64,000 nt of DNA from Xenoacremonium recifei (lineage: Eukaryota; Ascomycota; Sordariomycetes; Hypocreales; Nectriaceae), in contig WOFQ01000001.1 in assembly GCA_012184525.1 (NCBI GenBank), positions 1,984,001 through 2,048,000 of the forward strand. The letters run 5' to 3'. Under the pieces are notes generated by a model. It worked only from the letters and a program-made list of their open reading frames with translations, was not told the DNA's origin and searched no databases. Numbering within the stretch: the stretch's first letter is position 1; each line of letters begins with the position of its first letter. The translations under genes and the position numbers were made by a program. This document shows, piece by piece, positions 34,654 through 46,851 of this stretch.

Positions 34654-35264
34654 GCTGTTGACGCACTTGTACCGCCAATGTTCTAATGTAGTGGTTTGCT
34701 TGCACGAAGTTGTTGATGGGGTTTATGGATGCTAGTCACGAATAAGTATGGATAGTCACGATGTCATGGGCAGGCGTAAAGGCTTTCATTGAGATACTCT
34801 TAAGAACGGGATGGCGCTGGTTGGAATGAAATTGCAACGCCCGACAACTTTTTGGGTGGGACAGCATTTCCCTTTTTGGAGAACCCTAGTTAACGCGATA
34901 ATATCAACATTCTGTCATACACGACCTGTGAGAAAGGTATTCTCGTTCTGCGTGCTTATAATCATGCCATTGGATCCAGAGGCAGTGAATGCCGCGGTTG
35001 GTAAATGGACGGCTGGGCGACTCATCATGACACACGTGGTGGGTCACGTGCGCGAAAATTCCCCTTCCCAACATTCGCGCCCGGCCAAAAAGCTTGATCT
35101 GACACCAGGCTTCCTCAACTCTTAACCTTAAATATCCATCAATCACCACTTTATTGCCACCTCAGGAACCCACGAGAAGCCCGAGCCTGACTTCAATACT
35201 CACTTTGCTTCGTGGAAATAGATTACACCAATTTGGCACGAGAAAACTCACTCAGCGAGCAATC
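34654..35264. other. intergenic: promoter of the RSD1-like gene
   Basis: Spacer between SCS7 and the RSD1-like splicing factor. It contains a pair of CACGTG cores at 35033 and 35045 about 220 bp before the start codon. Nothing else was recognised. Confidence 0.55.
35033..35050. promoter_or_regulatory. paired CACGTG (E-box/CDE1-like) sites
   Basis: Two CACGTG cores, 35033-35038 and 35045-35050, start 12 bp apart (about one helical turn) in the promoter of the RSD1-like gene. In fungi this hexamer is bound by bHLH proteins such as Cbf1; occupancy here is unproven. Confidence 0.4.
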
Positions 35265-37136
35265 ATGGCCACCCTCGACGTGGAGGCGCTCCTTGACGCC
35301 ACCGCAAACGATTCTATCGAGAAGAAGGCCAAGAGCGTAACGGAAGACTCGACAAGAGACGAGAAGTCGGATAGAAAGGAGAGAGACCGTGACGGGGACC
35401 GCGGGCGGGATCGCGAAGGAAGCCGACACCGAGACCGAGATCGCGACTACGATCGTCGACGCCGCCGTGACAGCCCGAGGAATCGTAGAGACACCCCTGA
35501 CCAGGGAACCCCGAGAAGCGACACGGGAAGCCACAAAAGCAGGAGACGAAGCCGCAGCCGCGACGATGATCGCCGTCACTCACGACGAAACAGAGATGGC
35601 GACTACTATCGTGGTGGAAGACGGTCGAGGTCCCGCTCTCGGTCTCCGTATCGCCACTACCGCCCTCGCGAAGATCGAGACCACCGGGACCGTCGAGACC
35701 GCAATGACCGTCATTCGCGCGAGTATGGACGTGGTCGCGACGAAGACCGTCGGGACACTAAGCGTGAGGCCACTCCCCAGCTTACTGAAGATGAACGGGA
35801 TCGCCGCACTGTATTTGTTCAGCAGCTTGCGGCACGCTTGCGCACTCGCGAGCTAAAGGAGTTTTTCGAAAAGGTTGGACCAGTCAATGAGGCCCAGATT
35901 GTCAAGGATCGGATCAGCCAGAGGTCTAAGGGGTAAGTCTCAGCGATCTTTCTTGTCTTCAGTTGTGATGCTAACAACACTTCAGAGTCGGTTATGTCGA
36001 GTTCAAGGATGAAGCGTCTGTGCAGGCGGCTCTCCAGCTTACTGGGCAAAGACTTTTAGGTATCCCTGTTATTGTACAGGTGACAGAAGCCGAGAAGAAC
36101 CGACAGGCCCGCAACCCCGATGCTGGAGCCCATCCCAACTCCATCCCCTTCCACCGCTTGTATGTCGGTAACATCCACTTCAACGTCACCGAGCAGGACC
36201 TCCAAGCTGTTTTTGAACCTTTTGGTGAACTGGAGTTTGTTCAACTCCAGAAGGACGAAAACAACAGGAGTCGGGGCTATGGCTTTGTTCAGTAGGTTTA
36301 TGCTCCTCGAATTGTTCAGATTTCGTCTAACAGATAACAGATTCCGCGAAGCAAGCCAGGCTCGAGAGGCTTTGGAGAAGATGAATGGCTTTGATCTGGC
36401 CGGACGTCCGATCCGTGTCGGTCTTGGAAACGATAAGTTTACCCCTGAGAGCACTGCCAACCTGTTGCAGAGATTTTCCGGCCAGAACCATCCCTCTCAA
36501 TTCCAGGGTTCCGCTTTCTCTGGCTCTGGGGGCCGTGGCCCCCAGTCATCCAATTTCGACCGGGCGGGAGGCCGAGATAGCGAGAAAACAGGAGGTGCCA
36601 GCGCCTTGGACGATACTGACGTCGCCGGCGTCAACTTTAACAACTATAGTCGCGACGCATTGATGCGGAAACTTGCCAGGACTGACGAGACGAATACGAA
36701 CGGTCACGAAGAACGCCAAGTCCTGAAGCCGAAGACCGAGGCGAAGCCTCTACCCGTGAACGTCAACATGGCCAGTCGCTGCGTTGTCTTGCACAACATG
36801 TTTGACCCCGAAGAGTATGTTTTCGTCTTTCCCTTCTCCCCCCTTTCCTACGTACAGGTTGCTGACACTTTCTCTAGGGAAGAGGGTGATGGTTGGGTCA
36901 AGGAACTGGAGGATGAGGTCCGACAAGAGGCCGAGGAGCGCTACGGTCATGTTGTCCACATTTCCGTCGACCCTAACTCTAAGGGCGACATATATTTGAA
37001 GTTTGACAAAGTCCAGGGCGGCGAGAATGCCATTAAGGGCCTTAACGGCCGATATTTCGGAGGACGGATGATTGACGCGTCGCCTGTTGTAGATGCCGTC
37101 TACAGCAGTTTGTTCTCCCGCACAAGGGCGATCTAG
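35265..37136 (+). CDS. rsd1: RSD1/RBM39 (CC1)-type splicing factor with RS domain and three RRMs
   Basis: CDS join(35265..35932,35986..36291,36341..36814,36878..37136), 568 aa. Nuclear splicing factor related to RBM39/CAPER and fission-yeast Rsd1, which bridges U2AF and U2 snRNP during branch-site recognition. After a 20-residue acidic start comes an Arg/Asp/Ser-rich RS-like region (about 25-190). RRM1 opens with RTVFVQQLAARLRTRELKEF and continues as VGYVEF after splicing. RRM2 opens HRLYVGNIHFNVTEQDL and has RGYGFVQF across the second intron. RRM3 is a U2AF-homology-motif type (SRCVVLHNMFDPEEE ... IYLKF ... LNGRYFGGRMI). Introns are 53, 49 and 63 bp. The third (36815-36877) has no stop and keeps frame, so its retention would insert 21 residues into RRM3. 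Length and domain order match the family. Confidence 0.93.
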
Positions 37137-39227
37137 AGCTAATGTTGGCTTGTCGACACTGCGATCTAGGACTCTTGCAGGTTAGCAGTGTCCGTCCCAA
37201 CTGGCGTTGGCGCCCCCCCTCTGACTCCTGGATTTTCAATAGACTTCAAGTCTACGCCTCTCCACGCCGAGGCGGCTCTCTTATCGAAGCGGATCTATAT
37301 TTCGACGAACAACAACATACCCGCTATTTCGCATCAATTTGGTACCCAGACTCTCTACGCTCCTAACCAAATATGGTGTGCAGGTCCATACACATCGGGT
37401 CTCGGACGACATGACGACTCGATTCTGGCAAACCGGACTCCATCTATTGCCAACAATAACAAAGCATCAAAAGCATGAAAAGCATCAACTTTTTTGGTTC
37501 AGCGCTCAACTTGTGTCGCTAGATCCACCTGCTGATTCTGTGCACTAGGATGGCCTCATCCCTCGAGGGAAAACGGAGTAACCCTGTAGTCTAAATCACA
37601 TACGTCTCTTTTCTAGATAGCGTCTATTGGTGTTCGCTAGGTAATTAAAAAAAAAAGCATGGCTCTGAAGATTCCGTGATACGAGCATTCGTGATTAGTG
37701 ATGTTGTGGAAGGTACGGGATGAAGGTGTTCCGGGGCCGATGTCAACTCCATTCAGTTCCCACCAGGCATCAACCTGGTCTGGGCATGAATGAAGGATGT
37801 ACACCCACCTCTCTGCGTCATACCACCATGCTGTAGTCCGCCTCACATTCATGCCACGGTGCAAAAAAAAGCCACGTCCGTAAAGATAAAGAGGGCTGAC
37901 TTCCAGGTATTGATAAATCGTTGTTGGGCAGCATGGTTGAGCTAACTCCCAGATGTATGCCTAGCCTGGGTCACAGAGCAACACGGAATGCACGATCACG
38001 AGGAGCACTCAGCCAGCGAGATTTACGATGATTCACGGTCGCCTATCTGCCTGATGCCCAATCGCTCTCCGGTTGGTGGACTTGGCCATGCCGCCTGGCT
38101 TCTGTCGCAACATAAGCGGATGGCCTCGACGCACCACAGCGATGTAGACTCTCCAGGCTTCTAGAAGAGGGTATTCTCCGAGTTATACCTGCTTTTGGAA
38201 ATAACTTCAACAGGACATTCCATTCTTTAGGCGTCTCTGGAGTGTTTTCAGTGGCCGTTTTCTCAGGAGATGGATGCTGCCGAGGAGTCGTTCTCCATAC
38301 TATCGAACTTGAGCTTGGCCCACGTCCTTGATTCACTCTCGTCATATGTTTGCTCGCCCATCTTTGGCGCTTGGACGGAAGCCCGCTACGAGGATATCTC
38401 AGAGTGAATTCACTTTGCTTTCGCCTCGTCCTGGGCCACCTGCCGGGCAGGCACTTAGGGTCTGCTCCAGGTGAATATCGCCGCAAGAGATTTCTCGCAC
38501 CCGCACATCTCTTTTTCTTCCTCCTCATTCAACCTCCCCTTCATCCTTTCCATCAACATCGTGACCCCACGAGTTGATCTTCGTTTGCGCGGTTGATCGT
38601 GACTGCGATTCCTTCATCACTTCGTCGCGAGTAGCCCTCTGCATTCAAGATCCAGGTAAGTTACCGCATATTCCTGTCGTCTCGTTTCTACGCACCGGTC
38701 GCAACGGGTGAAGCCTGCGGCTTCGTTGGTTCCATTTTCTTTGTCTTCGCTGCTTTTCTTGGTCATCTTCACGGTCGGCCTCCTTGAGGTGGCCAACGAG
38801 GATACTGGCTTGGGGGTCGACCTCCTTTTCGTCCGCCTAGGAGCAGACCTAACACTTTGTTGGCACGCTTTCATCTAGTTGAACCTCAAAGAATTGCCAG
38901 GTTCATTCTTATCATCGACTCAGTGTCAAAAAGGGACTTAGTGTTAACCCAGTCCGCGGCTTTGGTCACGCATGAGGCGAAATCCATCTCCCCTTTGCTG
39001 CCTAGATTTCCACCCCCCTTGTTAGCCCGATATTCTAGAAAGGCTAACTTCGATCTTTAATAGGGCAAAGCATTCTGAGGTGTCAACTAAGCCGCAGCGG
39101 AGCTTGCAGCGTAGGGCTGAAGCTGTCAGCGACGTGAAGTCCATTCGGTTCGTTGAACTTCCCGGCATCATCTCAGAACTCCTCTCACACATACTCCTAG
39201 ACATCGTTCGATTACGAATTTTACACC
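37137..39227. other. intergenic, 2.1 kb, with a possible small minus-strand gene
   Basis: Contains the RSD1-like 3' region and the upstream region of the next plus-strand gene. Minus-strand ORFs at 38617-38874 (85 codons, basic, with CDRC) and 38043-38528 (161 codons, starting MRRKKKRCAGA) might belong to one spliced gene, but no consistent join was found and no family was recognised. Confidence 0.5.
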
Positions 39228-41547
39228 ATGTCGAGTCATCAAATTACTCCACCAGACAGCGACAACGACGATCGACGAATCGTTCCCAAGCGTACTGTGA
39301 GAATTCAAGACCCGAAGGACGAGGTAAAGAGAGATAATAGCATGTTGTCGATTGATTTCTCGACGCCACTGGCTGGACCGGCTCGATCCGAACGAATCAA
39401 GCAGATGACCAATGGTCATGTAAGTATCATATTTTCTCTAGAACTTATCCATCTGCCGGCCAAGACTAACGAGCGACAGCCTGCTTTTGGCAGAGCCCGG
39501 AATGCTCAAGAGATCCTAGTCAAAGTCCAGACATCTCTCAGACGCATGCCTGGCGTATCTGCTAACGAAGCCAACGATATTGTGATTCAGTTGCAAGAGG
39601 TTGGCCGTATTATCAGCCAAGAGACCAGCCAGCTGGTTGATGCACTCATGAATCTCACCCTGGATCAGCAGGACATTGAGAAGGCCGTCGCGAGGATGAG
39701 CATCGAGGCCAATCTTAGCAAGGCCCGAAACGATGATCAGGCTCAGAAAATTCATGACCTGAGCAAAGAACTAGGCGATGAGAAGAAAAAGCGGGAGCTG
39801 GTAGAAGCCGAGCTCGTCAAGGTCGTACAGGATCTTCAGAAGTTGACGCAGGAGTTTAAAACCTTGAAGGATAAGGATGGTAATACTGAAGGCCGGAATG
39901 ATGACCCGCGTGAGCTTTTGATCAAGGTTGGTACACGTCTCTATCTAGTAGTGCAAACCTCTCAAGCTAATATCTTCTAGCATCTTGAAAACGTCATTCA
40001 ACACCTTGAAGGCCAAGTCAACGGCCGCCGATCCCTTTGGGCCATGAAACACTCGGATCCCCAATCTATTGCCCGCGCGATCGAAACCATCACCGACGCT
40101 TGTGAGGACAAGGAGATTGTTAGGCAGTCTCTTCTCAACTTACATCCCGATATCAATAAGCGAGAGGTTTCTAACGAGAGTGCTGCGAAGGATGGAGACA
40201 TGAACGGCCTCTCACAAGTCTTTCAAGGCATGGTTGTTGGGTCTCCTCGAGCTCCAGCGTACTCTCAAGGCCGGAATGCTTCGGCTGCTACCTCCCGATA
40301 TGGCCAGCTGCACTCGGGTATTCCTAGACCTGCATCTGCTATGCCTCAGGACCGCCGAATGATGCCTTGGGGCCCGACTTCTCCACCATCTCGCTTTGGA
40401 TTCGGAAACAACGGTCCTGCCGGACCGCCTAACTATGGAAGAAATGGCTCTCAACGGGGCTATCAGCAGAATGGAGCATACCGCCCAACTGCGCCTGAAT
40501 TCTTCCCCTCCAACATGCAGAGGGCCGATCCGTATGGATCTCGCAACATCCCGACGACCCCATCTGCTGCCCGAGGAAAGTTTAGTAGTGGTCGGTATCA
40601 AGACACTACGGCGCAGGGTTACAGTGCATCCAACGAGGCGCTGCTTGCAGGTAGGGGTTCTATCATCGGTCCTCTTGTTCACGTATCAGAGGCGAGTGTC
40701 AATACCTGGCGAGATGAGATTGCAGCTCTTTACCAAGCCATTCGAGCCTTTGTTGAGCAGCATGCTGCTGAGCCAACTTGGATTACCCCAGCGGAACTCA
40801 GCAAGCTGCGAGTTTGGCCCGTCCTTGTTGCCATCTACCAGCCTCTTTCCGAGGTTGAGACTATGTCCTACTTGGACTACCACCTCAAGGATGAGAGCTC
40901 CAAGTCTTGCTTGGTCACTCGGGTCATCATTGACTACATTGTGAGCCGAGTTTGGGTCCCGCGTGCCTGGTGTGGAATGTCGGAGGAGATGTCGTTCGAT
41001 CTGCTCGGCATTGAAAAGGACTTGGATCAGGCTCAAGGTCAGTACCGTCTCATTTCGAACTATTCATGTTATTCTTGTTAACACTATGGTAGGTCAACCT
41101 GCCTCCTTCCGCCAGCCCATCCTCGACAGACAGGCGGGCATCATCGATAGGATGCTCAATGCGACCGGATATGAGCGCTTTGCCAAGGTCAAGGCGGACT
41201 CCTTTGCCGAGACGCTCTATAGCACCATCCAGCCGCTCACCAACGACCGCTCCCATCCGCAGACTGCCGTCCGCGATCTCGAGCAGGTTGTGGCTCGCGC
41301 CTGGTCCATGTCGGGCAAGATCCTGAGCAGCCGCCTCACTTTCGACTTTAGATTTCCCGAGGTGGGCAGCCGCTTCTCGTGCCAGTCGATGATGGCTATT
41401 TGGCCCCAGGTTGATGCCTTGGAGCTCCAGGCCAAGCATTGGCGTGTGGCTTTGGTGACTACCCCCGTCATTACGTGCCGCAACGACACTGGAGCCAATA
41501 TCTCGGCTCACTCGGTCGCCTTGGCCGACGTCGTCTGCATGCAGTAG
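39228..41547 (+). CDS. uncharacterised 716-aa coiled-coil protein
   Basis: CDS join(39228..39419,39480..39926,39981..41037,41093..41547), 716 aa. I do not recognise the family. Visible parts are: a charged N-terminus (MSSHQITPPDSDNDDRR); an all-helical region at about 65-215 containing RIISQETSQLVDALMNLTLD and a Lys/Glu-rich coiled coil; a disordered Gly/Asn/Arg/Pro-rich segment at about 270-420; and a C-terminal globular region of about 290 residues with several Trp and Cys (VPRAWCGMSEEMSFDLLGIE; FPEVGSRFSCQSMMAIWP). No signal peptide or membrane span is seen. Introns are 60, 54 and 55 bp; the first is stop-free and in frame. The second uses the donor GTTGGT, the only one that keeps frame. 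The long conserved-looking C-terminus with hydrophobic and aromatic spacing argues for a real, folded protein, probably one restricted to filamentous ascomycetes. Confidence 0.8.
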
Positions 41548-42415
41548 GCGAGGCTTTATGGAGGATTTGAAGTGATCCTCAGGCATTCTTCGGGGTTTAC
41601 GTCGAGGACGGCGCGAGAAGTCCGTCGTTCTGCTATCCTGCGAGGCGCAGCGCGCACTACTTCCTGGTACCCCCACGACTTACAAATACCGAAGATGCAC
41701 CACTATTTCCTTTGTTCTCTCTTTTTCCATTTGATCAGTAGTGGACATTCAGGGTGGTATTGGGATTTGGGACTTGCGGCGGCGTCAAGAGATTCGGACG
41801 GACCAGACGAGGTGATCCATGCAGTCGATTCTGTTTCGGGTATTAGAGAGCCAAGATCTGGACTGCAAGCGATCTCCCAGTCTTCCACCAACTTTTCATT
41901 TCTTTGCCATTTCTCTTTCAAGGGCTCATGTAGACATATAGCTTTCGGGGATTTCGGGCATGCGATGGGATCGAGATGGCGAGGGGTTCTTGTATCCGGC
42001 ATGCACAGGAAGACCAACACAGAGAATTTCGGGACATGATGGGGAAAGTAATGCCTCTGGGGATTTGAGATAGGACCCTGGTTAATCTGGTGGAATGGGC
42101 CTGCGACGGGATACCCTTTCTTACTTAGCTACTTTGATAGGGATAACATGGAGTATATGGATTTAAAAGACACTTTGCATTTCACGGAGGATCTTGGTGA
42201 TAGTACTGAAATCTATTGGTTTACTCCTGGAGAGAACACAAGGTCATGAAAGAATAACGCCGTTCCAATCTAAGCCGTGAGGCTTCCGATCTTTGGGTAT
42301 CTGCCCCGGCCCCCGGATATCACGTCCCGTCTCAACAACAGCAACACCCTTAGCGCAAGTAGATACTGTACAAGAAGAGAAAAAGAAAAGACAAAGGAGA
42401 AGCCTCTCAAGAAGT
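41548..42415. other. intergenic between convergent genes
   Basis: 3' regions of the unknown plus-strand gene and the vWA gene on the minus strand. No coding sequence or repeat was recognised. Confidence 0.6.
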
Positions 42416-43513
42416 TCAGTATCCACGCCGGGTGTTTCCCCCGCTTGTCGCCTTGCGGTCCAACCGTCTCACAACCGCGCCCAGCACGACCTTCAGAATC
42501 CCGTCGGCCGTCAACTCGGGGCGCGACGAGGAGCCGCGGCTAGCATCCCACGTCACTGTGTCGACCATGTCGCGCACGCCGTGCAATCCGTCGTCCAGAT
42601 CGCGCAGTGCCTCCGCGGCCTCGGGCTCGTTGCCGACCTGGAAGAACTGGATGCCAACCTGGTAGGGAGGGGCTTCGAGACGGTCGAGGCGGGCGGCGTG
42701 TTGGCGGATCACGCTCTCGGGGTCGTCTGAGGGGCAGCCGTCCGTGATCACGATGATGTTCACCGGCTTGACATCGTTTCCAATCTCCAGCTCTTCCGCC
42801 AGGTGGGCCATGTATGGCTTCAGGATCCCCTGCAGTTTGTTGCCGGTGGGCGTTGCGCCCCTGGGCCTTGCAATGTTGAAATATTCCGCGACCTTCTCGG
42901 CGGTAGTGGTGTTAAGGTAGCCACGGTTGGGGTTCTCAATGAGGTCCTGTCTATTGGCTTCTCTTTGCTCAGGGGTGGTGGGGTTGAGGTATGGCAGGGG
43001 CTTGGCGTGGTTGAGGAAGAAGATGTCGATTCCGTCCTTATCGTGGGCGGTGCAGATGGGCGCAATGGCACGCAGCACGGCGCAGACCTCGCGCCACGAC
43101 CGACCGGCCATGCTGCCGCTATCGTCGATGACGAAGATGGTGTCAAAGGTCGACAGGAAGGCGTACTTGTCCTCGGGCGTCGTGACGCTGGCTAGCGACG
43201 GCGCGGGAGATACGTTGCGGCTGCTCGGGGCAAAAGGAGCAAGCCCCTGCGGTCCGGGGGCAGAGCTGCCCGGTGCAGGGACAGCAGAGTATGCCGGAGG
43301 AGCGTCAGCTGCGGGAGGAGATACAGTCAGCTTGATGTCGGACTTGTCATCAGAGTCAGACAAGGAGGACTCACTGGGATCGGCAAAGGGATTCTTGGGC
43401 GTGGTGTTCCAGGAGCCGCTAGAGCGGGTGTTGGCGTCAGAGTCCATGGTGTCTCTTCGCGATCTGCGTGAAGAAGAGGAGATCTTGTTTTTGACAGAGT
43501 TGAAAAAGGACAT
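42416..43513 (-). CDS. von Willebrand factor A-domain protein
   Basis: Single exon, 365 aa from the ATG at 43513; an in-frame ATG at 43555 would add 14 residues (MLGFQSPHQHQHSN). The N-terminal part of about 130 residues is Ser/Pro-rich. The vWA domain then runs from about 130 to 345: DTIFVIDDSGSM carries the MIDAS DxSxS motif, the GATPTG Thr and the NIIVITDG Asp complete the metal site, and core hydrophobic strands are intact. The tail is basic (RRLDRKATSGGNTRRGY). Intracellular fungal vWA proteins of this layout are mostly uncharacterised and are thought to act in protein-protein binding. No signal peptide is present. Downstream it converges on the unknown gene ending at 41547; upstream is a 3.3-kb gap. 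Confidence 0.85.
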   Translation of the reverse strand: MSFFNSVKNKISSSSRRSRRDTMDSDANTRSSGSWNTTPKNPFADPSESSLSDSDDKSDIKLTVSPPAADAPPAYSAVPAPGSSAPGPQGLAPFAPSSRNVSPAPSLASVTTPEDKYAFLSTFDTIFVIDDSGSMAGRSWREVCAVLRAIAPICTAHDKDGIDIFFLNHAKPLPYLNPTTPEQREANRQDLIENPNRGYLNTTTAEKVAEYFNIARPRGATPTGNKLQGILKPYMAHLAEELEIGNDVKPVNIIVITDGCPSDDPESVIRQHAARLDRLEAPPYQVGIQFFQVGNEPEAAEALRDLDDGLHGVRDMVDTVTWDASRGSSSRPELTADGILKVVLGAVVRRLDRKATSGGNTRRGY

Positions 43514-46500
43514 GTTGGAGTGTTGGTGTTGGTGTGGTGATTGAAAGCCAAGCATATTGAAAGGGGCAGGGGCGAGTCACTTATACACAAACAAACGTGT
43601 CAGGAGGTCAGGAATAAATTATGAACGATGACTCTTGTGCAGATGTGGCGTTGCCAACTAGAATTGTGGCTTTCTTTGTTAAATTGCTGATGTGTTGGTA
43701 ATTGAATTGAACTGTATGTTTGATGCCTGTCTGTTCTGCCATCAGCGTTCATGAACACCTCAACTTATATTCCAGGTCGATCGCCACGAGCAGGTCTCTT
43801 GGCGGATGTCATTTTGCCTCTTAGTATGCCTCCTGCTTAGCTCTCCCCTCCGCCCTCTGTGTTTGTCTGATGTAGAGAAATGAGCCAAGCATCGCCATCT
43901 GAGGCTGAGCTGTCACTAGAAGAGGGGCGGCGAGACGCTCACGATCATTTGGGGGGCTGATTGGCTGAAACGGAACTATTCAAACCTAAGGTACTCCGTA
44001 TTGTGGCTGAATAGGCCCAGGTGGGTCTGCCTGATTCTGCCTTACAAGCATGAGTTTGGGGAGTGACCGTGGGGAGTGACCAATAACTCAGCCACAAGCC
44101 GCTGTCAAACCAGTGCCACCCCAAGGCGAAACGTGTCACGTGAGTTCCTCTAATGCGCCTCCACCATTTTCCTGGGTGGCTTCTATCACCTGATCAAACT
44201 TCACAAACTCCCTTACACCTCACATCATCTGTGCTTTGAAGCCGAGGACTCTCCATCGCCGACCGCGCCGAACAGATGACAGCATCATCCTTGACCCGCA
44301 ATCGCCAGTTGGCTCGCAGGACCCGTCTCCAGACTCTCCTCCCGTAGCCGTGGACTGGGCTCGGTCTAGACCAGATACCAAACGTCTGATCATCTTTCTA
44401 CTTGGGTGATCTGTAGTCCTATCCTATACCTTGTTCGGGCTTATACGCCCCTTGCAGGGCTACATAGATGACCTGCAGCGACCCAGACACGTTGAGACCT
44501 GGCAACCCCAGGTTTCATGACGATTGGTCGCCCTGGTTTCCGGATGCGCTGGCATCCTTGGGTCACCGTCTCGGTGAGAGGTTTTCGTGCTGAACTGTCT
44601 GGTCGGCAGTGCCATGTCGTTATAGAGACGTCCCTTGTGCATATGATCACAAAGACTATAGACGCGCGAATTAGAGGGTTGTGATATGGTGGCTGGAGTT
44701 CTGGTCGACGGGGGGACCATTGCCTGATGTCTGACGTTAGTAGGCGATGTTCCATGTAACATCTGTTCCCAAGCCTTCCGTCCACCGTGCCCTCCATGTT
44801 CAACAACGTCCCGGGAGGCGTAATACGGGGTAAGGTGAGGCCTTTTACCTTGACACGGTAAGCGGCAAGGTGAAGCTATGCAGGACAGTGTCTCCTCTTC
44901 TAGAAACATTCCACCGGGGCCGCAAGGTGGGGAGAGCCCGGAGCGGATGGGCTTTCAGAATCGGACTGTCCTGATGTGCGCTGCCCGGTTGGTCCCGAAG
45001 AAATGCAGGGGAGCCTCCGGAGAGACGTCGTCGCCTATGGTGAAGGGGGCACTGCGAGGCCCGTACAGAACACAGCGTGAAATGAATGGCCCATTCGGGC
45101 AAAGCTATCGGGTTACAAAACCACGGTCGGGTCGTCATGATGGTGAGGTCTGATCTGGCAGGTCAACCCACTGAAGAATAGTCCAACTGTGACAGGAAGA
45201 ATCCATCCCTCCATCGGCGGGCGCGATATCGCGGCCCCCGGAACCGCTTCCGTGGGATGTCTCGCGGAAGCATAGACCATGGGGAGGCAATCGGGAGAGG
45301 AAGAGAGCTAAAGGCAACGTGGATAAGCTGGTGATGGTATCGAACCATGCTGGCCCAGAGTTGCCGCCACGGAGGCCAGCCAATGCTGACACATTCGCGC
45401 TCTGATACTGGAGGCAGTTGCTTGACCTTCGTTTGTCTCTGCTTTGTGTGAGGACCTGAAGCGACTCCACTAATACCTGGAGCTGAGCTGGCGAACTGGT
45501 TTCGGGCACCGCGAGGGTGAGGCGTTGGAACAGTGGAGTGGAGAATCTTGGGTAGCAGTCAGTCTGGTCAGCTAGCAACCAACTAGGCTGGTCCCGTCGG
45601 CAGCTGTTCGACGTCTTTTCGAGCTGATGGGCTTGAGAGCTTCCCGATTCTGAATGAAGGAGTGACATGGCGCATGCGGAGGTGGAAGGTTGTGATTGTC
45701 GGTCAGCAAGAGGAGGAAGAGGGAGAGAGCCAGGAGGCCGCAGAACAAAGAAGAGAGACGGCAGACCGGCAGAGACTGCCGTGTTAGTGACGGCGACTCC
45801 TAGTCGGGCGGTGCTGATTGGACGCGGCGTGCCCAATCAACCAATCTGAGGCAGTAGATCTGATGCAGCCTTCCATATTCATGCAGGATGAGGCGTGAAG
45901 TTCAGCGTCATCGTCACCATCGCGAGCGGTTTTTTGTGCTGGCTCTCACCGGGGGCTGAGCTTGGAAGTTGCCGGTTGACGATGGCCTCGCTGCGGCAGG
46001 AGCAGCTTCACTCGTGGCTCTTTCCCAACTCCCGCAGCTCCCGCAATGGTGCCTGAGGTTCATTAAGGTGCCAACTTATCGCAGAGCCACTCACTGTGTA
46101 AGGTAGCATCTCAAACACCAAACGGAAATCGTCACTTTCACAACCACAGACCTCCGCCTGGCCCCTACGCTACGCCCCCGTCCTGCCCGTCTCACCCATC
46201 CCTGAACCTGGCAAACTCGGCTTGCTGCAGCAGCGTCACAAAGCACCGCATCGCATCGCATCGCCATGCCCATCCCCTTCCGCAAATGCCCAATGCCCTC
46301 TGGGCCTGGCCTTGCCTTGGCTAGAGAGACGACGGCGCCCCTCACCCCCCCATCCCTCCCGCGTGCCGCCTCGTTTTGTCTCCTGCTGCTCTCCGAGAAC
46401 CAGTTTTATTTTTCAGAGGTGAAAAAAATAAATAAAGGAGCCACCTAAGCCCCCCTCATCATCGTGGACTGGACAGCTGCATCCCCCAGATATTCGCTGG

Positions 46501-46851
46501 CCCTGCTGTGTCCTCACACCGCCTCTTATTTTGCGTCCTCCTCCTCCTCTTTTACTCCTCATTTATTCTTCCCCTCTCGCCTCCCCTCCACCTCCCATCG
46601 CCCTCTTCGCTCTAGATCTGCCTCCCGCTTCTCGCTTAGCTCTGTTGGGACGAATCGAATCCTGGGGCACTACCAGCCTTGCTACCTATAGCTACCGCTA
46701 CCGCTTCGAACGACCGTCTCGCATATCTTGCATCTTGCATCTTACATCCAACCTATCCTCGCTTACATCTCCATCTGCTCCTGCGGCTTTTGGATCTTGA
46801 TCATCTGCGCCATCTTGGATCATCTCTTCGTCAAAGACAACAGCTGCAACC
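43514..46851. other. 3.3-kb divergent intergenic region
   Basis: Upstream of both the vWA gene and the aminotransferase. ORFs of 97-233 codons on the minus strand (44441-45836) lack codon bias and known motifs. A GTCACGTGA-like site lies near 44137. The final 600 bp before 46852 are CT-rich, as expected for a long fungal 5' leader. Confidence 0.5.

Noticed and set aside
45135..45836. Minus-strand ORF of 233 codons
   Set aside because: Ser/Leu/Pro-rich product without domain pattern. Third-position bias is weak, and no promoter or splice context supports it.
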